Assembly (NCBI RefSeq): GCF_014202905.1
Contig: NZ_JACHHY010000009.1
Coordinates: forward strand, 104,491 to 168,490
DNA length: 64,000 bases
Direction of reading: 5' to 3'
Source: Chitinivorax tropicus
Lineage (GTDB): Bacteria; Pseudomonadota; Gammaproteobacteria; Burkholderiales; SCOH01
Positions 26,382-38,194 of the stretch are shown piece after piece. The position numbers and the translations under genes are program-made. The notes under the pieces were generated by a model. The model had not been told where the DNA came from, ran no database searches, and saw only the letters and a list, made by a program, of their open reading frames with translations. The number at the start of each line of letters is the position of its first letter. The stretch's first letter is position 1.

Positions 26382-27962
26382 TCAAGGTGTGGTATATGTA
26401 CCGGTCAGGCTATAGACGGCTGCGGCGTAGCCACGAACCATGATGTAAACATCACTGGAGTTGGGTATGTTGACAATACATGTCTCCGCACTGCCACTTC
26501 TGTAGGGGCGACAATTGTATTGGCTGGTGCTGGCCGGGCCGCCAATCCGCACATACAGGTCCGCATCCCCAGTACCGGTGATATCGGCCCGGAAAGTTGT
26601 GCCGCCAAGCGCCTGGAATGGCCCATAAGACTTACTGGCATTTCGGGCTAGGCTGACATTCGGGTCAGAAATCGTCCTGACCTCACCGCCGCCGCCGCCC
26701 CCTACGCCATCGCTACCCAATTCCACAGCGAAGGCCATGCCCAATTTTGCAAACTTGAGCGCATGCAGTGCCTGGTTACCCATATTGGCCATGGTATCGT
26801 CGGGGGTGTGGATGCGCTTGTTGCTGCCGCTGAATGCCGCCTCGAAAGGCATGGAGGCCGGGTAGCCCTGGTTGCTCCAGGAGGCATGATCTGAGCACGC
26901 ATAGCCACAACGATCGAACCCGACCTTGAGTGTTGGCAGGTAGGTCTTGATCAGGTTCTCGACGAAGGTGTTCTGTGCCGCGTCGGTGAAGTCGGTGAAG
27001 ATATAGATATCTGCGTCCGATCCCTTATAGTTGGTCATGTCCAGCTGCATGACCCCCACGACATTGACCCCATCGAGTCGGTACTTGGCCGCAATATCCT
27101 TCGAGCCTCGCAAGCCGACTTCCTCTGCTGCATAGGCCATGAATTTGATGGTCCGTTTCGGCTTGTAGTTATTCGCCATCATGACACGGATCACTTCTGT
27201 CAGGCTGGCGATGCCGGAGGCGTCGTCATCTGCGCCGGGCGCACGGGTGTTCTCGCCGGTACCGCTCAGGTTGATGGAGTCCTGATGCCCACCCAGCACA
27301 ATCACTTCGCTGGCGGCCTGAGGATCGGAACCTTTGATAGTCATGATCACCGACTTTTGCAGCCAACTGTGGCCAAATTGCTCAACGGTGATATCGCTAC
27401 GCCCCCCTGCCAATTGTTGCCACTTATTCAGAATATAGTTGGAGCCACTGACGCCCCCTTGGGTCTGGTAGTAGCGATTCACGAAGTTGGATAGATCCGT
27501 GATTGTGGTGTAGATCGTGGCATCTTGCATCTGATTCAGCAGCGGGTTCACAATCGCCTGATTGTCGATATTGTAATTGGGGCGGGCTGCCGCCAGCGCA
27601 GTGACTGGGCCTGCCAACGCTGCTTTTGCTTCCGCCAATGACTCATGCGTGATGAAACCACCACAGCGGCGCAGGAACATATGTACCATGCCACCCATTT
27701 TGCCTAGCTTGTCTTCATCCACTTCAATCAGATGGACGGTTTCCTGCGGGATCACTGACGTACCGGCCATTGGCAGTGCTTGGGTCGGCATCGCGCGTTT
27801 CTCGATCAAGCGCATGTCGGTGTCCACAAAGCGCTGAAATACCTGATACGCATCCGACCCAACTGTCACATAGACTTTCTTAGGTGCAGCCGGGTCCGCT
27901 GCGTGAGCGATACCGATTAGGCTCATCCCCAACAATGCGGCACTAATGCAACTCAGTTTCAT
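26382..27962 (-). CDS. Secreted M28 leucyl aminopeptidase with PPC domain (copy 2)
   Basis: A 526-residue paralogue of the gene at 24259-25851, alike along its whole length including the signal peptide (ending Ala-His-Ala-Ala), the zinc-site motifs Gly-Gly-His-Gln-Asp-Ser, Pro-Gly-Ala-Asp-Asp-Asp and Ala-Ala-Glu-Glu-Val-Gly, and the two-Cys segment before Ser-Asp-His. The linker to the C-terminal PPC domain is a short Gly run. By eye roughly 70% of residues match. Differences gather in the propeptide and in the Ser-Asp-His loop (Ala-Ser-Trp-Ser in place of Tyr-Ser-Trp-Tyr), which may change substrate preference. GGAGG precedes the ATG. It looks like an old tandem duplication. Confidence 0.95.
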   Translation of the reverse strand: MKLSCISAALLGMSLIGIAHAADPAAPKKVYVTVGSDAYQVFQRFVDTDMRLIEKRAMPTQALPMAGTSVIPQETVHLIEVDEDKLGKMGGMVHMFLRRCGGFITHESLAEAKAALAGPVTALAAARPNYNIDNQAIVNPLLNQMQDATIYTTITDLSNFVNRYYQTQGGVSGSNYILNKWQQLAGGRSDITVEQFGHSWLQKSVIMTIKGSDPQAASEVIVLGGHQDSINLSGTGENTRAPGADDDASGIASLTEVIRVMMANNYKPKRTIKFMAYAAEEVGLRGSKDIAAKYRLDGVNVVGVMQLDMTNYKGSDADIYIFTDFTDAAQNTFVENLIKTYLPTLKVGFDRCGYACSDHASWSNQGYPASMPFEAAFSGSNKRIHTPDDTMANMGNQALHALKFAKLGMAFAVELGSDGVGGGGGGEVRTISDPNVSLARNASKSYGPFQALGGTTFRADITGTGDADLYVRIGGPASTSQYNCRPYRSGSAETCIVNIPNSSDVYIMVRGYAAAVYSLTGTYTTP

Positions 27963-27984
27963 TTTTCAACCTCCATAAAGTCAG

Positions 27985-28039
27985 AATGGCGCGACCATTC
28001 CAGGCCGCGCCATTGCTACTTTTGACGGATCAACCGTCA
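27985..28039 (-). terminator. Paired hairpins downstream of the M4 protease
   Basis: AATGGCGCG at 27985-27993 pairs with CGCGCCATT at 28006-28014, and TGACGG at 28023-28028 pairs with CCGTCA at 28034-28039. Both lie in the 97-base gap after the M4 stop (28060) and before the aminopeptidase copy 2 start. They probably end or attenuate the protease transcript. Confidence 0.45.
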
Positions 28040-28059
28040 CCGGGTCGTACAATGCGTGA

Positions 28060-30857
<2,798 letters not shown>

Positions 30858-31691
30858 ATGTTGCAGCTATTACGTCATTACCAGCAGAAGAAGGTGTTGA
30901 ATACCCACGCATTACCAGAGAGCCCCTGGCAATCGGTATTGAGCAAACCGATCTTCATGGGCTTGAATGCTGATGAACGGCAACGTCTGCGCGACCGTGT
31001 GGTGTGGTTCTTACATGAAAAAGCTGTCTTTGGCGCGGGCGACTACCAGCTGTCGGATCATCAGAAGCTCGTCATTGCGGCGCAGGCCTGTCTACCGATC
31101 TTGAATCTGGACATCGACAGCTACCGGGATTGGAAAACAGTTGTCGTCTACCCCACCCCTTTTGTCACGCGGGACCCACGGCCCGATGCAATCGGGCTGG
31201 TGCATGAATCAGCTCAGGTGTTGGCCGGCCAGGCCAGACATGATGGCCCGGTTCTGCTTTCCTGGCCGGACAGTCGGACAGCGCCGGAGCTAGATGGCCA
31301 CAATGTGGTGATTCATGAGTTTGCGCACAAACTCGACATGCGCAATGGCACAGCCAATGGCTTCCCGCCACTGCATAAAGGCATGCGCGTTGCAGACTGG
31401 ACACAAGACTGGAAGCAGGCTTATCTGGATTTCTGCCGACGCATCGATCAAGGCGAGCCGATGCCAATCGACGCCTACGCAGCGACCAACCCAGCGGAGT
31501 TTTTCGCGGTCTTCAGCGAGGTGTTCTTCGAGATCCCCGAGATCATTGCCACGCTATACCCTGCAGTCTATCGGCAGCTGGTTCTGTTCTATAGACAAGA
31601 CCCCGCCACGCGACTGCCTCGCCAATGGTATCCGCCAGCGGAAATGCCACCCGACGTCACATACAGGCCAGACCAAGCGATTGCTTGGTGA
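30858..31691 (+). CDS. mtfA: MtfA family zinc-dependent peptidase (M90)
   Basis: A 277-residue cytosolic metallopeptidase of the MtfA family. E. coli MtfA binds the repressor Mlc and so affects glucose PTS expression. The zinc motif His-Glu-Phe-Ala-His appears in Val-Ile-His-Glu-Phe-Ala-His-Lys-Leu-Asp, followed about 60 residues later by the third-ligand helix Asn-Pro-Ala-Glu-Phe-Phe-Ala-Val-Phe-Ser-Glu. The N-terminal Pro-Ile-Phe-Met-Gly-Leu and Gln-Lys-Leu-Val-Ile-Ala-Ala-Gln-Ala-Cys segments also match. ATG 30858 is chosen over a TTG at 30834; no strong ribosome site is seen for either. Confidence 0.9.
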   Translation: MLQLLRHYQQKKVLNTHALPESPWQSVLSKPIFMGLNADERQRLRDRVVWFLHEKAVFGAGDYQLSDHQKLVIAAQACLPILNLDIDSYRDWKTVVVYPTPFVTRDPRPDAIGLVHESAQVLAGQARHDGPVLLSWPDSRTAPELDGHNVVIHEFAHKLDMRNGTANGFPPLHKGMRVADWTQDWKQAYLDFCRRIDQGEPMPIDAYAATNPAEFFAVFSEVFFEIPEIIATLYPAVYRQLVLFYRQDPATRLPRQWYPPAEMPPDVTYRPDQAIAW

Positions 31692-31710
31692 TGCGGTTGA
31701 GATGACATGA

Positions 31711-31734
31711 AAAATGCCTCCCGAAGGAGGCATT
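31711..31734 (-). terminator. Rho-independent terminator of fumA
   Basis: Read on the minus strand, AATGCCTCC-TTCG-GGAGGCATT forms a perfect 9-bp stem with a UUCG tetraloop, followed immediately by a T-run. It lies about 50 bases after the fumA stop. On the plus strand the same stem follows mtfA but lacks a T-run, so it serves fumA best and mtfA perhaps weakly. Confidence 0.9.
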
Positions 31735-31785
31735 CCATTGCAGATCGACCCGGCCACTGTCATCGGGCCGGTCAATCCGATCCCG

Positions 31786-33306
31786 TCAGGCAGTCGTGAC
31801 CGGAATCTTGCCGATCTTGGCTTGCCACTCTGCCGGGCCTGTCTTATGTACTGAGGTGCCCAGGCTATCCACCGCTACTGTCACCGGCATATCGACAACA
31901 TCAAATTCATAGATTGCCTCCATGCCCAGGTCGTCAAATGCCACCACCTGCGAGCCCTTGATGGCCTTCGATACCAGATAGGCCGCGCCCCCTACTGCCA
32001 TCAGATAGACTGCCTTGTTGTCACGGATCGCATCGATGGCGACCGGGCCGCGCTCAGCCTTGCCGACCATGCCCAGCAAACCGGTCTGCTCCAGCATCTG
32101 GCGAGTGAACTTGTCCATGCGGGTTGCGGTGGTGGGGCCCGCTGGGCCGACCACTTCCTCGCGCACCGGGTCAACTGGCCCGACGTAATAGATGAAGCGA
32201 TTGGTGAAATCGACAGGCAATTGCTCACCTTTGTTCAGCATATCGACCATGCGTTTGTGCGCGGCATCACGCCCGGTCAGCAGCTTGCCATTCAACAACA
32301 GGATTTCACCGGGTTGCCAGCTGGCGACTTCTTCCTTGGTGATGGTATTGAGATCGACTCGTCGCGCTTGCTCGGAAGGCGTCCAGCTGACGGCAGGCCA
32401 GTCTTCCAGCTTGGGTGGCTCCAGCTTGGCCGGGCCAGATCCATCCAGGGTGAATTCCACATGACGGGTGGCCGCACAGTTCGGAATCATCGCGATCGGC
32501 AGCGAAGCAGCATGGGTCGGGTAGTCGAGAATCTTCACGTCCAGCACGGTGGTCAAACCACCTAGCCCCTGCGCACCGATGCCCAGCGCATTCACTTTTT
32601 CATACAGCTCGATGCGCAGCTCTTCCACACGGTTTTGCGGGCCACGCGCAATCAAGTCCTGGATATCGATGTGATCCATCAGCGACTCTTTGGCCAGCAG
32701 CATGGCTTTCTCAGCGGTGCCGCCAATGCCGATGCCCAGCATGCCCGGTGGGCACCAGCCCGCTCCCATCTGCGGTACGGTTTTCAACACCCAATCGACA
32801 ATGCTGTCGGATGGGTTGAGCATGGCGAATTTGGATTTGTTTTCCGAGCCACCTCCCTTGGCGGCGATTTTCACTTCCACCTTGTCGCCTGGTACCAGCT
32901 CGAAATGGACGACCGCCGGGGTGTTGTCTCGGGTGTTCTTACGGCTGCCTGCCGGGTCCATCAGCACGGACGCACGCAACTTGTTGTCTGGGTCGTTATA
33001 GGCGCGGCGCACACCTTCATTCACCATCTCTTGGATGGACAGGGTACAGGATTCCCACCGCACACCCATGCCCACTTTGATGAAGGCACAGACAATACCG
33101 GTATCCTGACAGATCGGGCGATGGCCTTCGGCGCACATGCGTGAGTTGGTCAGAATCTGTGCGATGGCATCCTTGGCTGCGGGCGAGGCCTCACGTTCAT
33201 ACGCCTGACCGAGCGCCTGGATGTAGTCGATCGGATGATAGTAGGAGATGAACTGTAGGCTGTCGTAAATGCTGTCGATGAAATCTTGCTGGCAGATGAC
33301 GGTCAT
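31786..33306 (-). CDS. fumA: Fumarate hydratase class I (4Fe-4S)
   Basis: A 506-residue class I fumarase that interconverts fumarate and malate in the TCA cycle using an oxygen-sensitive [4Fe-4S] cluster. The N-terminal domain has Cys in Cys-Gln-Asp-Thr-Gly (near 80), and Lys-Gly-Gly-Gly-Ser-Glu-Asn-Lys-Ser near 165. Cluster cysteines also appear in Trp-Cys-Pro-Pro-Gly and Asn-Cys-Ala-Ala-Thr-Arg-His. The C-terminal beta domain has Gly-Pro-Thr-Thr-Ala-Thr-Arg-Met. The ATG at 33306 is chosen because the 26 codons before it are not family-like. A terminator follows at 31711-31734. Confidence 0.96.
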   Translation of the reverse strand: MTVICQQDFIDSIYDSLQFISYYHPIDYIQALGQAYEREASPAAKDAIAQILTNSRMCAEGHRPICQDTGIVCAFIKVGMGVRWESCTLSIQEMVNEGVRRAYNDPDNKLRASVLMDPAGSRKNTRDNTPAVVHFELVPGDKVEVKIAAKGGGSENKSKFAMLNPSDSIVDWVLKTVPQMGAGWCPPGMLGIGIGGTAEKAMLLAKESLMDHIDIQDLIARGPQNRVEELRIELYEKVNALGIGAQGLGGLTTVLDVKILDYPTHAASLPIAMIPNCAATRHVEFTLDGSGPAKLEPPKLEDWPAVSWTPSEQARRVDLNTITKEEVASWQPGEILLLNGKLLTGRDAAHKRMVDMLNKGEQLPVDFTNRFIYYVGPVDPVREEVVGPAGPTTATRMDKFTRQMLEQTGLLGMVGKAERGPVAIDAIRDNKAVYLMAVGGAAYLVSKAIKGSQVVAFDDLGMEAIYEFDVVDMPVTVAVDSLGTSVHKTGPAEWQAKIGKIPVTTA

Positions 33307-33442
33307 GAGCGGCCTCGATGAATGCTGTGCAGAAAAGTCGGACAGTCTAGCAGATTCGCCATCATGCAAGAATGGTGAGGCCATCGCGTCAGCCGCTGCC
33401 GGACAGCCATGATCACAGCGTCACCACTCGTGTCGATAGTGC

Positions 33443-34279
33443 CTAATCGATACGCGCATTGGCGGTGCTGGCCAATTCATAGACTGTCTTGCCACGCAGC
33501 CGGAACAGGTCGGCAGCGTGATAGAAGTTTTCCGAGTGCCCCACAAACAGCAGGCCATCTTGGCGCATCAAGGGCACGAATTTCTTCAGTATTGACACCT
33601 GGGTCGGCTTATCGAAATAGATCATGACATTGCGGCAGAATATGGCATCAAATGGGCCACGGATCGGCCAGGTCGAATCGATGAGATTCAGGCGCCGAAA
33701 GGTGATCAGGTTCTTCAGCTCCGGCTTGACCAGCAACGAGCCATCCGCCCCCTTTGTGAAAAAACGGGCCGCGCGCGCAGGTGAGATCTTGTCGGATCGA
33801 TCTTGTGGGTATACCCCCTTCGAGCCGAAATCCAGCACATTGGTATCCAGATCGGTAGCGATGATCTTGGCTGGCGGGGTCAATGAATCAAATGCCTCGC
33901 ACACGGTCATCGCAATTGAGTAAGGCTCTTCACCTGTCGATGCTGCCGAGCACCAGATGGACACCTGGCCGCCCCCGGATCGCTTTTTCAAGTGTTCAAG
34001 CAAAATGGCGAAATGATGATCCTCTCTGAAAAAAGAGGTCAAATTGGTAGTGAGTGAATTGACAAATGCCTCCCACTCTTTTTGATCGCCACGTTGCAGA
34101 TAAGCCAGATAATCCTTGAACGAACTCAGATTCAGCGCACGCAGACGACGCGCCAAGCGGCCATAGACCATATCCTGCTTACCATCATGCAGCGCAATGC
34201 CGGCATAGTCATAAATCATTTTGCGAACACGCTCGAAATCATCATGCGTGAAATGAAACTCACGGCTGGCGTCGGTCAT
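33443..34279 (-). CDS. cheR: CheR chemoreceptor methyltransferase
   Basis: A 278-residue S-adenosylmethionine-dependent enzyme that methylates glutamates on chemoreceptors. The N-terminal helical domain (15-85) contains Lys-Met-Ile-Tyr-Asp-Tyr-Ala-Gly-Ile. The catalytic domain has Thr-Ser-Phe-Phe-Arg-Glu, the SAM loop Trp-Cys-Ala-Ser-type segment Ser-Thr-Gly-Glu-Glu-Pro-Tyr-Ser, Ala-Thr-Asp-Leu-Asp and Phe-Cys-Arg-Asn-Val-Met-Ile-Tyr-Phe. A GAGAG precedes the ATG at 34279; the longer open frame has no support. It stands apart from other chemotaxis genes in this window. Confidence 0.95.
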   Translation of the reverse strand: MTDASREFHFTHDDFERVRKMIYDYAGIALHDGKQDMVYGRLARRLRALNLSSFKDYLAYLQRGDQKEWEAFVNSLTTNLTSFFREDHHFAILLEHLKKRSGGGQVSIWCSAASTGEEPYSIAMTVCEAFDSLTPPAKIIATDLDTNVLDFGSKGVYPQDRSDKISPARAARFFTKGADGSLLVKPELKNLITFRRLNLIDSTWPIRGPFDAIFCRNVMIYFDKPTQVSILKKFVPLMRQDGLLFVGHSENFYHAADLFRLRGKTVYELASTANARID

Positions 34280-34594
34280 AGGGCTCTCAACAAACACGGT
34301 CTGATGCTGTGTTATAGCATGCTCCGTGCGGTTTTGAGCATCAGACCCTTGCGTGCGGGCGCTACCAGCAGGCCCACAGCCTGATTGAGCTGAGCCATTT
34401 CTGGCACCCGCCACCGCAAGCATGATTACGGGGCACACTTCGGCTTGATGCTGATATTGACCTGTTCAGCCCCGCAGAGACGCTGGCTGATCATATCAGT
34501 CGGAATTTACCCCGTTTCATATATAAGCCGGGTTTCAGGTGAATGATGATGGTTCGATCTGCTATAGTCCGACCATTCCTAGCAGGGGCCGCGC
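34280..34594. other. Divergent promoter region between cheR and liuR
   Basis: This 315-bp gap holds promoters for both divergent genes. A TATAGT at 34563-34568 is a plausible -10 for liuR, giving a short leader, and AGGGG near 34583 is its ribosome site. I find no close copy of the palindrome seen upstream of liuA. Confidence 0.45.
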
Positions 34595-34981
34595 ATGAGC
34601 GATATTGCCAACGATACCACCTACACCATCACCGATCTTGCCCGCGAGTTCGATGTCACCACCCGCACCATCCGATTCTACGAAGACGAGGGCTTGCTCT
34701 CGCCAGAACGGATTGGCCGGAACCGACTCTACAACCAGCGCGACCGCACCCGCCTGATGCTGATTCTGCGCGGCAAGCGGCTGGGCTTTGCATTGGGCGA
34801 AATACGCGAGCTTTTTGATCTGTATGACATGGGTAAAGACCAGAAGCCACAGTTACGCCTGTTGCTGGATCGCATCGCCAACAAACGCCTGCAGCTTGAG
34901 CAGCAGAAAACCGATATCGAGATCGTGCTGAGTGAAATGGACAGCCTGACTACACGATGCCGGGAGATTCTGGGTGAATAG
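34595..34981 (+). CDS. liuR: MerR family regulator LiuR of leucine/isovalerate degradation
   Basis: A 128-residue DNA-binding protein of the MerR family. The N-terminal winged helix is clear: Tyr-Thr-Ile-Thr-Asp-Leu-Ala-Arg-Glu-Phe-Asp-Val-Thr-Thr-Arg-Thr-Ile-Arg-Phe-Tyr-Glu-Asp-Glu-Gly (residues 10-33 in outline), followed by a long dimerisation helix (about 80-120) and no metal-binding cysteines. LiuR regulates branched-chain amino acid degradation in many proteobacteria. The name is supported by its place directly before the liu genes and by the palindrome at 35003-35018 at their promoter. It is on the same strand as liuA with about 208 bases between. Confidence 0.92.
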   Translation: MSDIANDTTYTITDLAREFDVTTRTIRFYEDEGLLSPERIGRNRLYNQRDRTRLMLILRGKRLGFALGEIRELFDLYDMGKDQKPQLRLLLDRIANKRLQLEQQKTDIEIVLSEMDSLTTRCREILGE

Positions 34982-35002
34982 CGCATTTTCGTCGGCTCGA
35001 TA

Positions 35003-35031
35003 TTGACGTTAACGTAAACTGGAATTAGAGT
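35003..35031 (+). promoter_or_regulatory. Predicted LiuR operator and promoter of the liu operon
   Basis: TTGACGTTAACGTAAA at 35003-35018 is a 16-bp near-palindrome with a perfect 10-bp core ACGTTAACGT. Its first six bases, TTGACG, also make a good -35 box. TAGAGT at 35026-35031 is a -10 candidate after a 17-base spacer. A regulator bound here would cover the -35 region. The site lies between liuR and liuA, about 160-190 bases before the liuA start. The identification with LiuR is inference from position and palindrome type. Confidence 0.75.
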
Positions 35032-35189
35032 ACCCGCTACCAATCAAACGCTCAATTGGGCCATGGTGGCATCGCCCAGCTCAATTCAACACAACGGTTC
35101 CAGCTCATTTGACACCATCCATAGTCTAAGCTGAGAAGATTGTGTGGTCGCCAGCGCTTTCAGACATCGCAGCCAGACGGAGATGCAAC

Positions 35190-36356
35190 ATGCTCACCTA
35201 TCCAAGCCTCAATTTCGCCCTGGGCGACACCATCGACATGCTGCGGGAAGCAGTCCGCAACTTTGTGGCCGCCGAATTGGCCCCACAGGCAGCCCGCATC
35301 GATCAGGACAACCTTTTCCCTGCCGACATGTGGCGAAAACTGGGCGAGTTGGGGGTGCTGGGGCTGACGGTGGAGGAAGAGTACGGCGGTACCAACCTGG
35401 GCTATCTGGCCCATATCGTAGCCATGGAGGAAATTTCGCGCGGCTCAGCATCGGTTGGTTTGTCTTATGGCGCACACTCCAATCTGTGCGTGAACCAGAT
35501 CCGTAAAAATGGCAATGCGGCGCAAAAGCAAAAGTATCTGCCGAAGCTGATCTCCGGCGAATACATTGGCGCACTGGCGATGAGTGAACCCAATGCCGGC
35601 TCAGATGTCGTATCCATGAAGCTACGCGCAGACAAGCAGGGTGACCGCTATGTGCTGAATGGCTCAAAGATGTGGATCACCAACGGCGGGGATGCTGACG
35701 TATTGGTGGTGTATGCCAAGACGGACACCGTAGCGGGTGCCAAAGGCATCACGGCCTTTTTGATCGAGAAAGGCATGAAAGGGTTCAGCGCCGGCAGCAA
35801 GCTCGACAAGCTGGGCATGCGCGGCTCCAATACCTACCCCTTGTTCTTCGATGACGTGGAAGTGCCTGAAGAGAACGTGTTGGGCCAGGTCGGCAAGGGC
35901 GTGAATGTGTTGATGAGTGGTCTGGACTTTGAACGGGCGGTGCTCTCCGGCGGCCCCTTGGGCATCATGCAAGCCTGCATGGATGCGGTTGTGCCATATG
36001 TCCATGAACGCAAGCAGTTTGGTCAGGCCATTGGTGAATTTGAACTGATGCAGGGCAAGATTGCCGACATGTACACCACCCTGTCTGCCTGCCGTGCCTA
36101 TGTGTATGCGGTCGGTGCGGCACTGGATCGTGGCGAAACCACCCGCAAGGATGCTGCGGGCGCCATTCTGTATGCCGCAGAGAAAGCCACCTGGATGGCC
36201 GGTGAAGCCATTCAGACATTGGGTGGCAACGGCTACATCAATGAATACCCGGTAGCGCGTCTGTGGCGCGATGCCAAGCTGTATGAAATCGGCGCAGGCA
36301 CCAGTGAAATCCGCCGCATGCTGATCGGGCGCGAGTTGTTCAACGAAACCCGCTGA
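35190..36356 (+). CDS. liuA: Isovaleryl-CoA dehydrogenase
   Basis: A 388-residue FAD enzyme that oxidises isovaleryl-CoA to 3-methylcrotonyl-CoA, the first committed step of leucine degradation after transamination and oxidative decarboxylation. The acyl-CoA dehydrogenase motifs [10 protein letters not shown] and Trp-Ile-Thr-Asn-Gly are present. The type is shown by the C-terminal [13 protein letters not shown], where other family members have the base in Tyr-Glu-Gly-Thr. The matching base Glu sits in Gly-Leu-Asp-Phe-Glu-Arg, as in human IVD. A CGGAG supports the ATG at 35190. Confidence 0.95.
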   Translation: MLTYPSLNFALGDTIDMLREAVRNFVAAELAPQAARIDQDNLFPADMWRKLGELGVLGLTVEEEYGGTNLGYLAHIVAMEEISRGSASVGLSYGAHSNLCVNQIRKNGNAAQKQKYLPKLISGEYIGALAMSEPNAGSDVVSMKLRADKQGDRYVLNGSKMWITNGGDADVLVVYAKTDTVAGAKGITAFLIEKGMKGFSAGSKLDKLGMRGSNTYPLFFDDVEVPEENVLGQVGKGVNVLMSGLDFERAVLSGGPLGIMQACMDAVVPYVHERKQFGQAIGEFELMQGKIADMYTTLSACRAYVYAVGAALDRGETTRKDAAGAILYAAEKATWMAGEAIQTLGGNGYINEYPVARLWRDAKLYEIGAGTSEIRRMLIGRELFNETR

Positions 36357-36510
36357 GCAGATTGAATCATTGCCAGCGCTGTTGGCTGGCGGCTGACAAA
36401 CGCTGCCAGCACCGCTGCATGTTGCTTGCCTTCAACCCATCTACACACTACCCGCTGCCTGCCGTCACCGGATGCCAGGTCGCGGATCTTGTCCGAAAAG
36501 GAGCCTGACC

Positions 36511-37692
36511 ATGTCTGATGCGATTGTGATTGTGTCTGCAGTAAGAACGCCAATGGGCGGCTTTCAGGGCGACTTTGGCGCGTTGACCGCATCCGAATTG
36601 GGCAGCGTGGCAATCAAGGCTGCCGTCGAGCGTGCCACTTTATCCGCCAGCGACATCGAAGAAGTGATCATGGGCTGCGTATTGCCCGCCGGGCAAGGCC
36701 AAGCCCCAGCAAGGCAAGCCAGCATCAAAGCAGGGCTGCCGTTGTCCACCAACTGCACCACCATCAACAAGATGTGCGGCTCGGGCATGAAGGCGCTGAT
36801 GTTTGCCCATGACATGCTCAAGGCAGGCAATAACAGCGTGATGGTCGCAGGTGGCATGGAGAGCATGACCAATGCCCCTTACCTGCTCCCGAAAGCGCGT
36901 GGCGGCTTCCGCCTGGGCCATGGCGAAATCAAGGATCACATGTTCCTAGATGGCCTGGAAGATGCTTACGACAAGGGCCGCCTGATGGGTACCTTTGCCG
37001 AGGAGTGCGCCGAAAAATACGGCTTCTCACGCGGTGCGCAGGATGAATTTGCCATCTCCTCGCTACAACGGGCGATGGATGCGAGCACGCATCATAAATT
37101 CGATGATGAAATCGTGTCGGTGCCGGTGCCAGTCGGCAAGGACAGCAAGCTGATCCATCTGGATGAGCAGCCGTTCAAGGCCAAGCTGGACAAGATTCCG
37201 CTGCTGAAACCCGTATTCAAGAAAGACGGCACGATCACCCCAGCCAATTCAAGCTCGATTTCAGATGGGGCGTCCGCCCTGGTGCTGATGCGCGAGCGGG
37301 ATGCCGAAGCACGCGGCCTGACCCCGCTGGCCCGTTTCGTCGGCCACGCCAGTCATGCACAGGAGCCTGGGTGGTTCACCACGGCGCCGGTCGGTGCTAT
37401 GCAGAAGCTCTTTGCCAAAACCGGCTGGGCAGCATCCGATGTGGATCTGTTCGAAGTCAACGAGGCATTTGCCGTGGTGACCATGGCCGCCATGAAAGAG
37501 TTGCATCTTCCCCATGAGAAGGTCAATGTTCATGGTGGCGCGTGCGCCCTGGGCCACCCGATCGGGGCATCGGGCGCACGCATTGTGACAACCCTGCTCT
37601 ACGCGCTCAAACACTATGGGCTGAAACGCGGCGTCGCAAGTCTGTGCATCGGCGGCGGCGAAGCGACAGCCATGGCCGTGGAGCTGTTTTGA
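36511..37692 (+). CDS. atoB: Acetyl-CoA acetyltransferase (thiolase)
   Basis: A 393-residue biosynthetic-type thiolase that interconverts two acetyl-CoA and acetoacetyl-CoA. Catalytic residues are visible: Cys in Asn-Lys-Met-Cys-Gly-Ser-Gly-Met-Lys (near 89), His in Asn-Glu-Ala-Phe-Ala (near 345 region) and the Cys/His pair in Gly-Gly-Ala-Cys-Ala-Leu-Gly-His-Pro-Ile-Gly-Ala-Ser-Gly (near 375-385). In this operon it would consume the acetoacetyl-CoA derived from the acetoacetate released by HMG-CoA lyase, although no CoA-transferase gene is present here to activate it. An AAAGGAG precedes the ATG at 36511. Confidence 0.92.
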   Translation: MSDAIVIVSAVRTPMGGFQGDFGALTASELGSVAIKAAVERATLSASDIEEVIMGCVLPAGQGQAPARQASIKAGLPLSTNCTTINKMCGSGMKALMFAHDMLKAGNNSVMVAGGMESMTNAPYLLPKARGGFRLGHGEIKDHMFLDGLEDAYDKGRLMGTFAEECAEKYGFSRGAQDEFAISSLQRAMDASTHHKFDDEIVSVPVPVGKDSKLIHLDEQPFKAKLDKIPLLKPVFKKDGTITPANSSSISDGASALVLMRERDAEARGLTPLARFVGHASHAQEPGWFTTAPVGAMQKLFAKTGWAASDVDLFEVNEAFAVVTMAAMKELHLPHEKVNVHGGACALGHPIGASGARIVTTLLYALKHYGLKRGVASLCIGGGEATAMAVELF

Positions 37693-37711
37693 AACCAGAA
37701 AGTCATCTGCG

Positions 37712-38194
37712 ATGTCAGAATCCAAGCTGTATTTTGAAGATTTGAACCCTGGTCGTGTGTTTCAGGGTGGCCCGGTCACCTTGGGGGTGGAGGAGCTGAC
37801 AACCTTTGCCAGCCAATATGATCCCCAGCCCTTTCACCTGACCGAATCCGGTGGCAGGGCCAGCGTCTTTGGTTCGCTGGTGGCCAGCGGCTGGCAGACT
37901 GCCTCGTTGACCATGCGCATGTTCACCAGCAGCGACCTCAAGCGAGTGGCCAATGGGCTGATCGGGCTGCAAATCGACAAATTGACATTCCATCAACCCG
38001 TGCGCCCTGGTGACGTGTTGCGAGCCGAATTCGACGTGCTGAACCGCAAGCGCTCGCAGTCGAAACCCGGCTTTGGCGTGGTGCACACCGGCTGGCGCAC
38101 CTACAACCAGCAGGGCAGCATGGTACTGAGTCTGGAATGTGCCATCTGGGTCGCCACTCGCCCTTCCGGGGCCAATGATGAGGTCTCTGTATGA
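37712..38194 (+). CDS. MaoC-like enoyl-CoA hydratase domain protein
   Basis: A 160-residue hot-dog-fold protein of the MaoC dehydratase family. The hydratase motif is visible as Phe-Ala-Ser-Gln-Tyr-Asp-Pro-Gln-Pro-Phe-His (residues 31-41), giving the catalytic Asp and His, followed by Gly-Ser-Leu-Val-Ala-Ser-Gly-Trp-Gln-Thr. Such (R)-specific hydratases act on acyl-CoA esters, but the substrate here is uncertain. It is not part of the minimal leucine pathway. Its stop overlaps the next acyl-CoA dehydrogenase start by 4 bases (ATGA), which suggests the two form a functional pair. Confidence 0.9.
   Translation: MSESKLYFEDLNPGRVFQGGPVTLGVEELTTFASQYDPQPFHLTESGGRASVFGSLVASGWQTASLTMRMFTSSDLKRVANGLIGLQIDKLTFHQPVRPGDVLRAEFDVLNRKRSQSKPGFGVVHTGWRTYNQQGSMVLSLECAIWVATRPSGANDEVSV

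Noticed and set aside
36385..36410. Imperfect hairpin between liuA and the thiolase gene as an attenuator
   Set aside because: The 9-bp stem has a mismatch and no T-run, and similar imperfect stems are frequent in GC-rich DNA.
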